Of a stretch of 64,000 nt of DNA, positions 49,078-60,928 are shown piece by piece. The translations under genes and the position numbers were made by a program. The notes below the pieces were generated by a model. The model made no database searches, was not told the DNA's origin, and saw nothing but the letters and a program-made list of their open reading frames with translations. The stretch comes from Marchantia polymorpha subsp. ruderalis (taxonomy: Eukaryota; Streptophyta; Marchantiopsida; Marchantiales; Marchantiaceae). The stretch covers positions 20,046,001 to 20,110,000 of the forward strand of contig AP031357.1 in NCBI GenBank assembly GCA_037833965.1, read 5' to 3'. The first letter of the stretch is position 1; the number at the start of each line of letters is the position of its first letter.

Positions 49078-49921
49078 TCAGAAGAACAGTATTTGGCCAT
49101 AACCCGCACGCAGTAGGTTCGTTACAACCACGCCTCTTCCTCGTCGCCGCCGTCGTCTTGTACGAGAGACCGCGCCGTGGTCCGGCGATTTCCACACGTA
49201 CTGCAACACCGCGCGGTCATCCATGAGCTCACCACATTCCAGTAAAAGATGCACTCGGTAGGTCTCTTGGCCTGTTTCCGGGACCTCCTGGACACGAACT
49301 GCCGCCGGAGAATATTCCACGTCGGGGGGAATGAGCATGTCTGGCGGTCCGCATGCGACATGTCTCCCATTCTGTAACCGACGAACAATAAGACCCTTTA
49401 GCACATCTAATCATCTCGCACCCACCGCATCCCGTTCCGCTCGATTCATTTCGAGCGACACGCAAACGAACAAGCGACTGCAAAGCGGATGATCCATCGC
49501 TCACTTTCTCGCCACGCCGCTATCCGGGGCATGCGAGGAAAGATTAGCGAGACGCGACTGAGGTGAGCACGTATCAGCGACCGAGTGACCCGAATGATCA
49601 TCTGGCGAAACGGGAATCTACATCGTAGATGTCGTGCCTGTCGATTTTATTCGTTGGTGAGAAGAATTTGGCGTGAATAGAAATAGATAAACAACAATTT
49701 AGAAGGATAGAAACTCACCTTCGCTTTCTGGGCGACAAATCTTGTCCGGAATCAGTCGTCCCCGCAACCGTCGATGACGCGAACGACAAAATCTTCACCA
49801 CTGGAAGATGAGGGCAAGGAATCAAAGTGGAATCGATGGTGACATAATGTGGAGATGGTTGAGTCGTCAAATAGCACGCGTCATTTGTGTGTTTACCGAA
49901 TGCTTTTGGAGTGGGATTCAT
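49078..49921 (-). CDS. Possible intron-containing gene of unknown function (weak)
   Basis: A minus-strand frame starts with MNPTPKAFGKH at 49921 and reaches a consensus splice donor, AAGCGAAG|GTGAGT, near 49717. Downstream on the same strand, 49404-49078 holds an open frame with non-repetitive composition (QNGRHVACGPPDMLIPPDVEY ... HLLLECGELMDDRAVLQYVW). Acceptor-like sites (TTTGCAG near 49481, GGTTACAG near 49387) lie between them. However, none of those I tried joins the two frames in phase without a stop. I recognise no family. It may be two unrelated frames. Confidence 0.25.
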
Positions 49922-49959
49922 AGCTTAGAGCCTGGATCAGGAGAGTAATGTGCTGAAGA

Positions 49960-52429
49960 CGGTTCAAGATTACCGGACACTGATCTGAAGATGCAGAAAA
50001 CTAAAATCGCTCGATTGGTGGCAATTACTCTCTTGCTTTCTGAACTCTAATGGAAGGAACTAAGTAGACATAGCAAAAGATGGTAAGATGTGTTTGATAC
50101 CATTAGCACCGACCTGCGATGTTGCATTACATATAAAATATTGTAACTATATAGATGTAACCGATATTGCAAAAGCATGCATCCACATACAAAGAATATG
50201 TGAGTACATTGCTGTCATAAGAATTGCACCATCTAGTATTCCAACATGCAATACTATGACCTAGAGAGAGTGATATACATGTCAACTAGCATATTAAACT
50301 ATTGAGAATGCACATAGGTCCAGCACACGAAGCAATGCAGAACCACTTGTCAAAAAGATTCCATATAACTTCAATAATAGAGTGTTCAAAAGTTGACAAA
50401 TATGCATATCTACATTAAAGTTGATCTTATTTGTAAAAGTTTCACTTGCCTTCCAACCAGGAGGATTAATAATCACGGTATGAAAACATTGTCACTACTA
50501 GAATATATAACTTTAGCATGCTACTGCTAAAACAAATATAGTTGTTTCTTGATACAACTTAGTTTAACTCTTCCTACATTTCTACTAGTATCACATTCAC
50601 TAATAATCTAACATGAAATTGAAATTGTAGCTTGATGTGGTCAACCAAGATGTTTATTGAGTTTAAACAAGTAGTTGATGAGAGTTAAAAAATGCATATA
50701 TATATATATATATATATATATTTAATATACAATCATGCATACTCATTGAAGCAATAGCATATACAATTGCTTGGCAATAGAAAGAATATATGAATTCATC
50801 AAAATATAACAATGATGATATGATTATGTATACTTCAATATATAATGTAGAATGTTTCTCTAATTTGAGAATCATAGTAGAAGATATGAACATGTTATGT
50901 CAAGATAAGACATCGTTGATATGTTGTTATTGTTGAAAATATTCCTTTATCACATATTATACATATCCTCCAACATCTTATCCGTATGAGATTAAAATTT
51001 AATAAACATTTCAAAGATATAAAGATTATACACAAGATTAAAGATATCTTATGTATCATTTCATTCAATTTCAAATTCAAATGATTTCATTCTCTTGTAT
51101 GTTTTTCAAATATCTATTATTTGAAATTGATTGTTTCATTTTCATTGGAAATTTATTTTTTTGATCAAGTCAGAAAACAAATGATGATCATTTTTAAAAA
51201 TAAATTTTTTCAAACATATATTATATTCAGGTCAATTCAATTGATAATGAATATAATAAGTTTAAATTGTTTTAAATTTTTATGATTTTTAAATTTTTCA
51301 AAAACTGAACACATATTTGAATTAAATTTAAATTAGCTCAAGCCTAGTTAGTCAAGCTCATTAGACAGTCACCATATAAAAGAGTTCATGTTAGTTCTGA
51401 ATTATATATTTTAGGGTTTTATCTTTGCACAACTTAAGTTGATTACGTGGATTGTAGACTAGAATGATGAATCACACATATTCAATGTCAACTAAGCATG
51501 TGAATTTGATTCTTATGTTGATTTTGTGGATTATGTATTTGAATTTTGACTTAAAAATTGATATTAAAGCTTGAAGAGAATGCATATCATTAAGCATATT
51601 CATTATGTTTTTCTTTAGTTTTAATTATGTATATGAGGCAAACAAACAGAAGATTGTGAAAGGCATTTTGATATTTTTTTCTCTCATGCAAGTCACGGAC
51701 GAATCAATTGAAAATTGTTAATGAGTGTTAGTACCTAAAATCATTTAATCTTCAACACATAGATTTGACGAGTGTTCAAAAAGGTGAAATGTGTTGCAAT
51801 TAAAAAGAAAACACAATAGAGTAAAAATATATGAAGATACTAAAAATTGCTAGTAAATTTTCTTGTATTTTTCATGCAAAATTTCTTGATAGCACAATGT
51901 CTTTTAAAAATTTCAAAAGTAATAACTGTGATCAGTGCATCAATTGGATTGAAATTACCGTCAATGGTGATTATTTCTTATCACATATTCCATCTATGAT
52001 TAAGTGATACATGATGTTAATATGTTTTTTCACTGTATTTTACATCATTTGATTGATGTAACGTATTGATCACAACAATGATGAGAAGATTGATGCAACT
52101 ATGTTATATGCGAATGATATCAAGACAAATAATCTAATTGTCATGACCATAGATGACCGCAATGGCTCACCCAAGCAGATCATATGTTATTTTGCAAAGC
52201 TAATGATGATCGCAATGGCCAACCTAAGCAAACAATAAGCTTTAATGCGAAGCAGCGAGTGAACATATGTTAGTTTAGAATTGTATTTAAGGCAAAATGT
52301 ATAGAGACAAGTAAAACAAATAGATGTTGCAACACAAGCAATAAAATAATTAATAATGCGACTTCTCTAATATTGTGATGTTAAAACATTGCTTTTTTAT
52401 TATAAAAAGAAAAAAAATGTATCTAGTGT
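49960..52429. other. AT-rich DNA without recognised genes
   Basis: From about 50 kb the composition becomes strongly AT-rich and stays so for about 8 kb. There are no convincing frames. An (AT)n microsatellite lies at about 50696-50721. Confidence 0.5.
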
Positions 52430-52654
52430 TTGAGTATGTTATATAAACAATTTACATTAGTCAAAATTTATATTTGTTTACGTATGACTTTGATTTATGT
52501 CAAACTCTACAGTTTACGAAATTCATTTGCCTACATTCATGATGACATTGATGTATGTAATTGGGATATTAGACCTCAAAATCTTTTGGTTAATTGTCAC
52601 TTTCATCACATAAAGTTTTACAACTTTAGAATTGTTGAAGTGTTGGTAATTTAA
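52430..52654 (+). pseudogene. Protein-kinase catalytic-loop relic
   Basis: The 74-codon plus frame contains SFAYIHDDIDVCNWDIRPQN followed by LLVNCHFHHIKFYNFRIVEV. This aligns with kinase subdomains VIb-VII (..YlH....iHRDlKPqNiLv......K..DFGla...). The HRD motif has become NWD and the DFG has become NFR, so the metal-binding Asp is lost. Only this fragment is seen, with no ATP-binding loop upstream, in very AT-rich DNA. It is an old gene fragment or a transduplicated piece. Confidence 0.5.
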
Positions 52655-55600
52655 AAATATAATATTTTGTATATATATTTTTCATATTATCCAGCTTCTT
52701 AGTTTCATTTTTACAGTCACAAATGACACAGCAACCATTGACATATGAAATCTGTAATGAAATTATTGTTGGGCAAATGTTCTTTCAAGAAGAAAATAGT
52801 GTTGATTGACTTTTAAAGATTATCAAATTTCTTGAAACATCTACTCGTGAAAACATGTATGAAATGTGTTGAAATCAAAAGCTCATTGAAATTTGTAATT
52901 GCAATTGTATGAATGCATGATGATTTGAGTATTTTCTTATTGAATTATAATTTATGTATTATTGATCACATTTATTCATTTCAAAATATTCAATACATGT
53001 GATCATACAAAATAAAAAATGTTGCATCTCATATCAAAAAATCAAATTGCATAAGTATTACCTTCTATAGCCTGAAAGATTAAGAAAATCTTTAAGCCAA
53101 AACCAAAATGTTATAAATGAAAATCTAAAAGAAAAAAATAACAAGTTGATAATTGTTGATTTATCAATATTTGACAGTTTTGATGCCACAATTAACTCAT
53201 GAATAGACACCAACTGAACTTTCTAGTTTGATAGCAACATGTATCAGCATATCAATATCTATATGCAACACAAGCATATATGTGTCTATTTAAACAACTC
53301 ATCATAGATGTCAAATACAAAAACAACAAAAAAATGACCACTTTTTTAGCAACAAAAAGTCAATTAGAGATGCATCAGAGCTTCAAACATATCGCTTGTG
53401 AATTTTTTGCAATAAAAACAAAACACACTCCAGCAACAAAGATTTGATTGAAGCATCATTAAAGCAACAATCATTTTTCTCATGATTTATTCTTTGCCGA
53501 TTTAAAAAATTTGCTTGTCTACTTAGGAATGGCATGTTTTGCAATTATATTTCAAATTGATGAGTTTGAATGAAAGATTGGTTTATGTTTAATTTTGATT
53601 CTCTTTCCCCACAAAAAATTTGTGTTCTTGCTAGATCATTATTTATTTTTATATATTCAAGATCAGATATGATCAAATCACATGAAATATCTAATATATA
53701 TCTACTTAGACTCTATAATTTTTAATTTATCAAGTTGTATTAGTTTGTACATATAAAAATAATACATGAAGTAGCAATTTTGTTTTAAAAAAAAATAAAT
53801 GTGTCTGGTTTTAATACTCCATACCAAAATTTCTTCCAATTTAAATAACTCAGGCTAAGAACAAAAGAGTATTCAAATGTATAAAAAAAAAACAATGGAA
53901 GATAATCATTCTTTTTCATGATATTTGTCTTCATCTAGTATATGTTTATTTCATTTATATCAAATGAAAAGCTTTTTTGATCTAGATGTCTCGTAGCTTC
54001 TGTTGAGGTATATTCTTGTTAAAGAATATCTTTGGTATTAGCTCAATATAGCTAAAAATGTCGCCTAGTTGGGATATTTAATCTCCGAATCTTCTAATAT
54101 CAAGCACCTTTTGACATTTATCAATATACTCTTTTGTGTGTTTAGGCCGTGTGTGTAACCTTGCACATGAATGAATCGCATTATAATGGGACTTCTTGTG
54201 TTTGTCTCTTATACCATCTGGATGTGGCAATTTTAAGTGTCTCGGTCTAACATTTTCTCACAAATTTTTACTTTGATTCTATGATACTTCCTATTTAATC
54301 TATCCCTTGTGTATTGATACGTTTCTTTTAAAGATGTGTTTTGGTCATCTTTACTGATAGTTATTACTCGTTATATTCCTTCAGTAAGTGTGATTAGCAA
54401 TTCAAGCAAAGATAAACAAACATATGAAAACATCCAAGTTTAAATAATTTTGGTTGTCAATAATTGACTGCGGATCACTTTGTCCTTGCTTTTGAAGTAG
54501 TAAGAAAATCAGGGTTTGTTACAATTGTCATTCATACAGGTTCTTTTCCACTCTTTGTCTTGAAAGATCTCAAGATGCAACGTGAGAAGCATTGATTGCC
54601 GCAAAAGAAGAGATATATTATTTGTAATAGTGACATATGCCAAGACAAAACAATTTGCACTGTCATGGCATTAAAATTGATTTTGATTTTAAACTTCATT
54701 GGCATGCTTGTTGTATTAATTTGTAATGTCATAGTACCGTAAGTAGTTGATTTTTGTCAATATGAGTATAGGCACTCTTGCTAAGAATTTCCAGCTCTGG
54801 AAGAACAATAAGCGATGAATCTTGAGCAAATTGCCTGCAGAGGAGTATTATACTCCAGCTTTCCATGAAAAAGTGAATTCAAATTCATAAACAAGGGGAT
54901 CTTGATTCTTTTTTGTGAAAAATCTTCTGTCTACCACCGTGGCAGACCAAATTAAAAAGCAGATACTCAAACAAAAGAACAGGCATAATTGAAACTTTTT
55001 AGCTTTTTATGTTCATGTTTTTAGCTTTTCTCTAGCTTTTATGTTTCTTTTACTCGAGGACTCTAAATTCTCACACTCCTCCTATACACCTCTTTAATCT
55101 ATGCAGACAGGAGCAAACGCATCGTGTGATGCCTTAGATCAAATGTGATGCCGAGATAACCCTTCTGTAGGAAAGTCACCAATGAAATTCTTGAATACAT
55201 GTCGGTGTCGGAAGGGACGATGGAGCCTTGATCAAAAGATAATGATAATTACGTGCAGAAAGGAGTCGGATTTCTCAACGGATCGAAAGAGCTCTTTTGG
55301 CTTCTCATGATAGAAGCAATGACAAGTAGCCGGTGTGACGTTGTTCACAACTTTTGCCAAATTTGACCTGAATTTTGGATCGAATGCCCTCCACAAATCT
55401 GCCGCGGGTCTCATGCGTACGCATCGATGGTTCTCCGAATGCCTGTCGTTATCGACTTCAATTCGTTACCGAACTACCTTCGTTCTTGCTTTAGAAGTCA
55501 ATGGAAGAGCTTTTAGATTAATGCATGTGGATGCAAAGACGAAGACAAGGGGTGTCTCTAGATACTGTCCGATCAACTTTACAGTTTGTAAAGGGTGTTT

Positions 55601-56707
55601 CCACCTAGCAAACAAATGTGTATGTCAAGCTGTTTCCAAACATAAAAGCTCGAGGTAAATTTTGTTTTCCAACTATCTGCAAGAAGAATCATTTTCTTAT
55701 AAATGTCATTGGAATATATGAATATCGGTACAAGTATATACATCTATGTGGATATCACTTGGAAATTTCGGTCTTTTAAATATAACATATAATATCTACT
55801 GCATTTTTTCAAAGTTGCCCATTATCGGTACTTTTGTAATCTTCTCATTAGTGAGTCCATATAAGTTTATCTGTGAGATCTACGCAGATGTGGATATAAT
55901 ATATCCCTCAAAGTTACGCTCTAAGTCCTAAAATAAACATGTTAGTATTGGAGTAAAGAAATGACTTTTTTTGAGAGAGAAAAAATGAAGATGTGGCTAT
56001 AAGCCACACATTATAGTTGGAGAGACAGCAAGGTTGCAAGGTTGGGTTCTCCGCAAGGTTGCAACGAGAGATAGGATGAGATAAGTATACCGAAAAGCTT
56101 TGCGTGTGGAAGACTAAGCACTGCTTTGCAAAGTAAGAGCTAACAGAACTTCCGTTACTAAGCTTTGCTAATCTGTGGACTAAGAATATTTTTTCTCTTT
56201 GTTATAGGTTTCTTGAATGAGTCGATTGTTATTACGTGAAAATATATCTGAACCATTGAACATATGCTAAGATGATTTTTATTCTAAAAACATCATGTAC
56301 ATTGTAAGGAGTTAATTCAAATTTGACTTAACTCAGGTTAGCCTAACTCCACTTAGTGAAGTTGGTTAAACTATCACTATATAAAAGAGTACACCAAAGC
56401 TATTGGTAGCACAAATTAAAACATAGTGTGTTGACTTAGACATTGTTGTCTAGTAACATGACTACGGGGTGAAAGAGTGTAACAAGAAAAAGGTAGATGA
56501 GTCAAGGTGTTGGACTCCTCCTATTAACATTAGGAGTCCAACAAACGGTAAGAAATACTACTACAAAGATGTTTAAATAGCTGCAAGTCTACTAGTACGA
56601 GTAGGGTTGAACTGGTCAGGTTAAGTGCCTTGAATATAGTCTTGTTGGTGGAAAAAACAGCTAAGAAGATGTGGAAAAAATCTCCTCAAGAATGATCTTA
56701 TTAGTAG

Positions 56708-56745
<38 letters not shown>

Positions 56746-58427
56746 CCATAATGACTGAGGTGACATAAGCATAAGGCATCGAGACTGCAGTAAGACGAAG
56801 ACTTTCACAAGCATGAGGTGACAAAAACTGAGATGGTAAGGTTAGTTTTCAAGGAAATTTGGCTAATTCAAAAAGATCAGGGATTCGAACCGAGAATGAA
56901 GTGAAGTGTGAAAAGATGTTTCTGGCGATTACGTTACAAGACTTTTGTTCTATTTGTTTCAACCAAAAGAAACCTTGCATGTGAATTACATGTTACTTTC
57001 AAGTTTCAAATCTGAAAATGGTTAGTATTGAGTAAGATTTGGTTGTTTCAAAAAACAACAAGGGTATATTTACTCATTACAAGATCTCTTTTCCAAAAAA
57101 CCTGATATTCTTATAGGGAGAATGTAATTTAACTAGGTCAACTTAACTAATATAATGAAAATAATTAAGTAAATGAAAACTGTAAAAACATAAATGAATA
57201 TTTGTAACAATATAATTCTTGAATAAGATCAAATATCAATACAAGTAAATTTAATTATGATAATAGTTTACTTTTCCGAAAGTATATGTTGCGATAAAGT
57301 TTAAATTATAATAAATTTTTATAATAATTTTATTACACAATAATTGCAGCAAATATTTGATAAAAAATATTTCAAAAATGTATTTGATATCGTTTACCAC
57401 ATTTTCAAAATTTGAAATGAACATCTAAGAAATTAAAATCAAAAAATAATAATTATTTTTTTTTAAAAAATATAACATTGTTTCATAACATATGTCGTTG
57501 AAATAATTATTTTCATATAACGTATATTATTAATATATAATACTCACACACATATAAGGAACAATAATGTGTATATACACACATTTATTACAACTAAAAT
57601 CTTTGTGCAAATCTCACTAATTTAAAACACAAACATCACATCATCAAGTCAAATTCACTTCATCATTTGAATAACTTTCAGTTTTTTGAGTTTTCACACG
57701 ACCATATTCCAGCAAGAGTAAACACTAACCTAGTGTTCACTTGACTAGAGTTAATTTTAATCCGCCATTAACTACTAAGAATAGAAATTCACATGAAAAT
57801 AATTTGTAATCAGTAATTTGGTGTAGTCATTGTTTGCTAAGTACAAACGCGATCTGCTTAGAGCTAAGCCTCAATACAAGCAAGGACTCCTCAACCTTGT
57901 ACCAATAAAAGAGAGTACTTTTTTCGACGAAAATAGCTTGACAAAATGATTGCTGGGATGATGAACCTCTTTGCAATTTATTCCTTGTTTCTTTGATTGC
58001 CATGGCGTATCGATGTAGTCGTGGTTGTATAGGTTCAGCACGAGCCAAGTTAGACAGTGAGCAAGAGATTGGTCGGTGCAAGATCAAGTGAAGAGTATTT
58101 CCTTCTTGATGTCGCGTACCTGTGAAGATTCAGTACTACCTGGTGTTTGGTGAACAATTATTCTTCTGCTGCCCCCAAATTCATAACCGCTCGGTGTTGT
58201 TCTTGTTGTTGTAGGAATCACCTCGTTATCACATCAACATATCAGTTCAATTTTCTTATTGACTTTTCTTAGTGAGATAAACATAATGAGTTGAAGTGCG
58301 TACTTCCGCAGTGAATTCGCTACGAGTGAAGTTGGCGGAAAAGTCAAGTGCACTGTAATTTCTCCATGACGTTCTCTGAACAGTTTTTCTAGAAAAATCT
58401 GGAAGATCCGATTGGGTCCGGCCAACG
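52655..58427. other. AT-rich DNA without recognised genes
   Basis: Mostly AT-rich sequence with short frames. An (AT)n tract lies at about 56709-56743. A less AT-rich patch at 55100-55660 has a 107-codon plus frame (55335-55658) with a cysteine cluster (CPINFTVCKGC ... CVC) but no recognised domain and a non-ATG start region. The rest looks like heavily decayed repeat DNA. Confidence 0.45.
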
Positions 58428-59173
58428 TCAAACCCAAGCTCCTGGCTTGATCTCAATGGAGAAGTTCAAGGCCCGTGGCATCCCACAAAATGCATCAGAT
58501 GTCGAAGTGCTTATTTTCATGATCGAAATATAGAAGGTCGAGTACTCTGCGCTTTGAAGATGTGACAGTGACATGTCTTGATCGCTTCTGATACTTGACT
58601 CCGGTCGTTCGATATCAAAGTCTATGCATCCCTCGACCGATCCGGTGTCCTGAAAACACTTCAAACCATAATCCCATACATCTAAGTATATACTTGCGTT
58701 ACTGCTTCGAAGAACGGCAACATTTGTATGCATCTCGGCGATTTTTTGCGGTCGTTCCGACCAATTCTCCCAAATTACGGCAGAGGAGTCATCAAGTGCT
58801 CGTGTTCTCGACGCTGTGATAGCCAAACAAGACCATCACGTGATCGAACGAAACTCAGCATCCAGCTACTGTTCCAAGTACGACAATGAATCTTAGTGAG
58901 TATTGAGTCAAAGTGGACCATCTGAAGGTCACTCCTTCGATCATGGCAGCGCGTATTCGTGCTGGGTTCTGCCTTCCTGCAAACGTGAACATTTGCGAGC
59001 ATAATCCCCCACGTAGTCGGAAGGGCATTGAAGCAGGCAGGACGATAAAATATGCACAGATGAGGAGGATGACGAATGCACGCCCGAGATTCTTGCTGGA
59101 CTTTTGACCTCATGATTACAGTCAAGTCAAAATATAGGGCTCGGAACAAGAAGCAAACGGATGATCCCTTCAC
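58428..59173 (-). CDS. Possible hypothetical gene or pseudogene on the minus strand (weak)
   Basis: Two overlapping minus frames, 59173-58775 and 58826-58428, would read as one protein if joined by a frameshift or short splice near 58815. The second has non-repetitive, protein-like composition (SSAVIWENWSERPQKIAEMH, then SNASIYLDVWDYGLKCF). I recognise no family. It could be a decayed gene. The start is uncertain. Confidence 0.25.
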
Positions 59174-59770
59174 GTTCCACCGCCCTTGCCCTTTCCCCCG
59201 CCCCTGCCCCGGGAAGTCGACATCGTTCGTGGGGTACCGCAGTCTGTCCCAGCCGCCATGGACCGAGTTCCGCAGTTCAGTTCAGGTCATCGTTTCCTGC
59301 TGGAAGCTGAAAGCATCTCGGCCGCTTCGAGTAAACGATGAAGCGCCCCGAGCTTCGTGCACGGCTCATTGAGGTTTTCAAGGATCCCACAGCCCAGCGA
59401 GATTGGATAGCGGATCGCATCCTTCCTTCTGTTACAAGCTGACACTAATGTCTGAATGCATCACTCTGCAAACTGAAGGAGCGATTAGTCCGACGTGAGT
59501 TGCCTCCTTGCCTTCTGTTTTTCTCTTTGACGACTATCAATTTGTGCTGGTCCTCCGTGAACGCATCGGGCAAGAAGGTGTGCAACTGATGGTGCACGGA
59601 AACCCCTGCCCAAAGTCGGTGGTGATAGGTTGCTTCTGTCAGGGTTTTGTCAGGGTTTTGGGTTTGGTCGCAACCTGATGGAAGGGTTTTGGTTCGCAGG
59701 TTCTGCTGAGTGCAAGTGAAGAAGGAAGAGCTTCCCAGGCTGCAATATTTTGAGGAGCAGTCTCATCGCT
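59174..59770 (+). promoter_or_regulatory. Upstream region of the methyltransferase gene
   Basis: A GC-rich leader with no coding frame. The directly repeated TCAGGGTTTTG at about 59638-59661 is telo-box-like in reverse. I cannot place a TATA box. Confidence 0.35.
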
Positions 59771-60928
59771 ATGGACAGGGATTCGGATGAGGAGTGTACG
59801 AGCGATGCCGACGAGGAGGTAATCGTATCCCCCGTTGCTGGAGAGACCCTGGAATCCTTCTCCACCTATGAAATGAGCCGGTCCAAGTTCAAGTCTACGG
59901 TGGTGGTGCGCAAGTTTGAATCGAAAGGGCTGTCCTTCCAGCTCTGGCCCGCTGCAAATGCTGTATGCTGGTTTCTTGAGAATGAGTTCGGAGAGTCTGG
60001 AATGTGCCTTCCTGTTACTGAAACAGGATCGTCTTCCCCTGCTTCAGTCGTGCACGAAGAGCAATCGTCAGACCAGCGTCCGTCGAGGGATTCGACCCAT
60101 CCGCTTGGAGCACCAGAGGAGAGCTCGAGCAAATCCTGTTCAGGAAATTACCACCGCCCATCAGAGAACAGAAGGATGAAAGTGCTCGAACTCGGATCGG
60201 GAACGGGGTTGGTGGGGATTGTGGCAGCGTGCTTAGGAGCTCATGTGGTTCTGACTGACTTGCCTCACGTAATTCCCAACGCTGTGCATAATATAGAGCG
60301 GAACCGAAGTTGCTATTTAGCTGCTGGAGGACTTATGGAGCATCAAGTTCTTAGATGGGGTGTGGAGGAAGATGTGAAACAACTCGGCGACCTCTCTTCT
60401 TTCGATCTCATTGTAGCCTCGGATGTGGTTTACTATGACACTCTGTTCAAACCTCTTCTTCAAACCCTGAAGTGGCTCGTGGGAGCATCTGCAGATGGGG
60501 CCATTTTTCCTGACAAACGTAAGAATGAGCAGCAGAGCAAGTGCGTGGAGCACGGGGAAAAGGGTGTTTCACAGGTTCGTGTGTCAGATCCACCCACATC
60601 TGCTACTACCACGCCTTTTGTCCGCGGGCCTGAGAAACACGAAATTGACCCTGCTGCGGCTCATAAGTGGGCCTCTTTTTCTGCAAGGGCTGAGAAAAGG
60701 AGTAACGAAACTAATCATGTTAGCAAGAAGAAGATGCAGACTCCTGTGATCTACCTCGGACACTTGAGAAGATGGAAAAAAGATGCGCAGTTCTTCAAGC
60801 AGGCTTCCAAGGTCTTCGACGTGCAAGTGGCTCATCGGCACCCTCCGCAGGATAATGCTCGAGTCGGTCCCATCATATATCGATTGCAAGTAAAACCAAA
60901 TTTCTTCATAGACTCTGGTATTCCTTGA
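59771..60928 (+). CDS. METTL21-type (Methyltransf_16) protein-lysine methyltransferase
   Basis: Single exon, 385 aa. These seven-beta-strand enzymes transfer a methyl group from S-adenosylmethionine to a lysine of target proteins (chaperones and translation factors in known members). Residues about 55-72 (FQLWPAANAVCWFLEN) match the family's N-terminal substrate-side element. Motif I (VLELGSGTGLVG) is at about 138-149, the ribose-binding acidic strand VLTDLP at about 160-165, and the family's DVVYYD motif at about 218-223. The C-terminal strands VIYLGHLRRWKK and VAHRHPP follow. Two Ser/Lys-rich insertions (about 82-136 and 245-318) make it longer than the usual 220-260 aa. No intron signal is needed. 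The ATG at 59771 is chosen because the in-frame extension upstream begins with TTG. Substrate is unknown. Confidence 0.88.
   Translation: MDRDSDEECTSDADEEVIVSPVAGETLESFSTYEMSRSKFKSTVVVRKFESKGLSFQLWPAANAVCWFLENEFGESGMCLPVTETGSSSPASVVHEEQSSDQRPSRDSTHPLGAPEESSSKSCSGNYHRPSENRRMKVLELGSGTGLVGIVAACLGAHVVLTDLPHVIPNAVHNIERNRSCYLAAGGLMEHQVLRWGVEEDVKQLGDLSSFDLIVASDVVYYDTLFKPLLQTLKWLVGASADGAIFPDKRKNEQQSKCVEHGEKGVSQVRVSDPPTSATTTPFVRGPEKHEIDPAAAHKWASFSARAEKRSNETNHVSKKKMQTPVIYLGHLRRWKKDAQFFKQASKVFDVQVAHRHPPQDNARVGPIIYRLQVKPNFFIDSGIP

Noticed and set aside
56875..56905. GGATTCGAACC, resembling a tRNA T-arm on the minus strand
   Set aside because: No matching acceptor stem or anticodon arm could be drawn around it.
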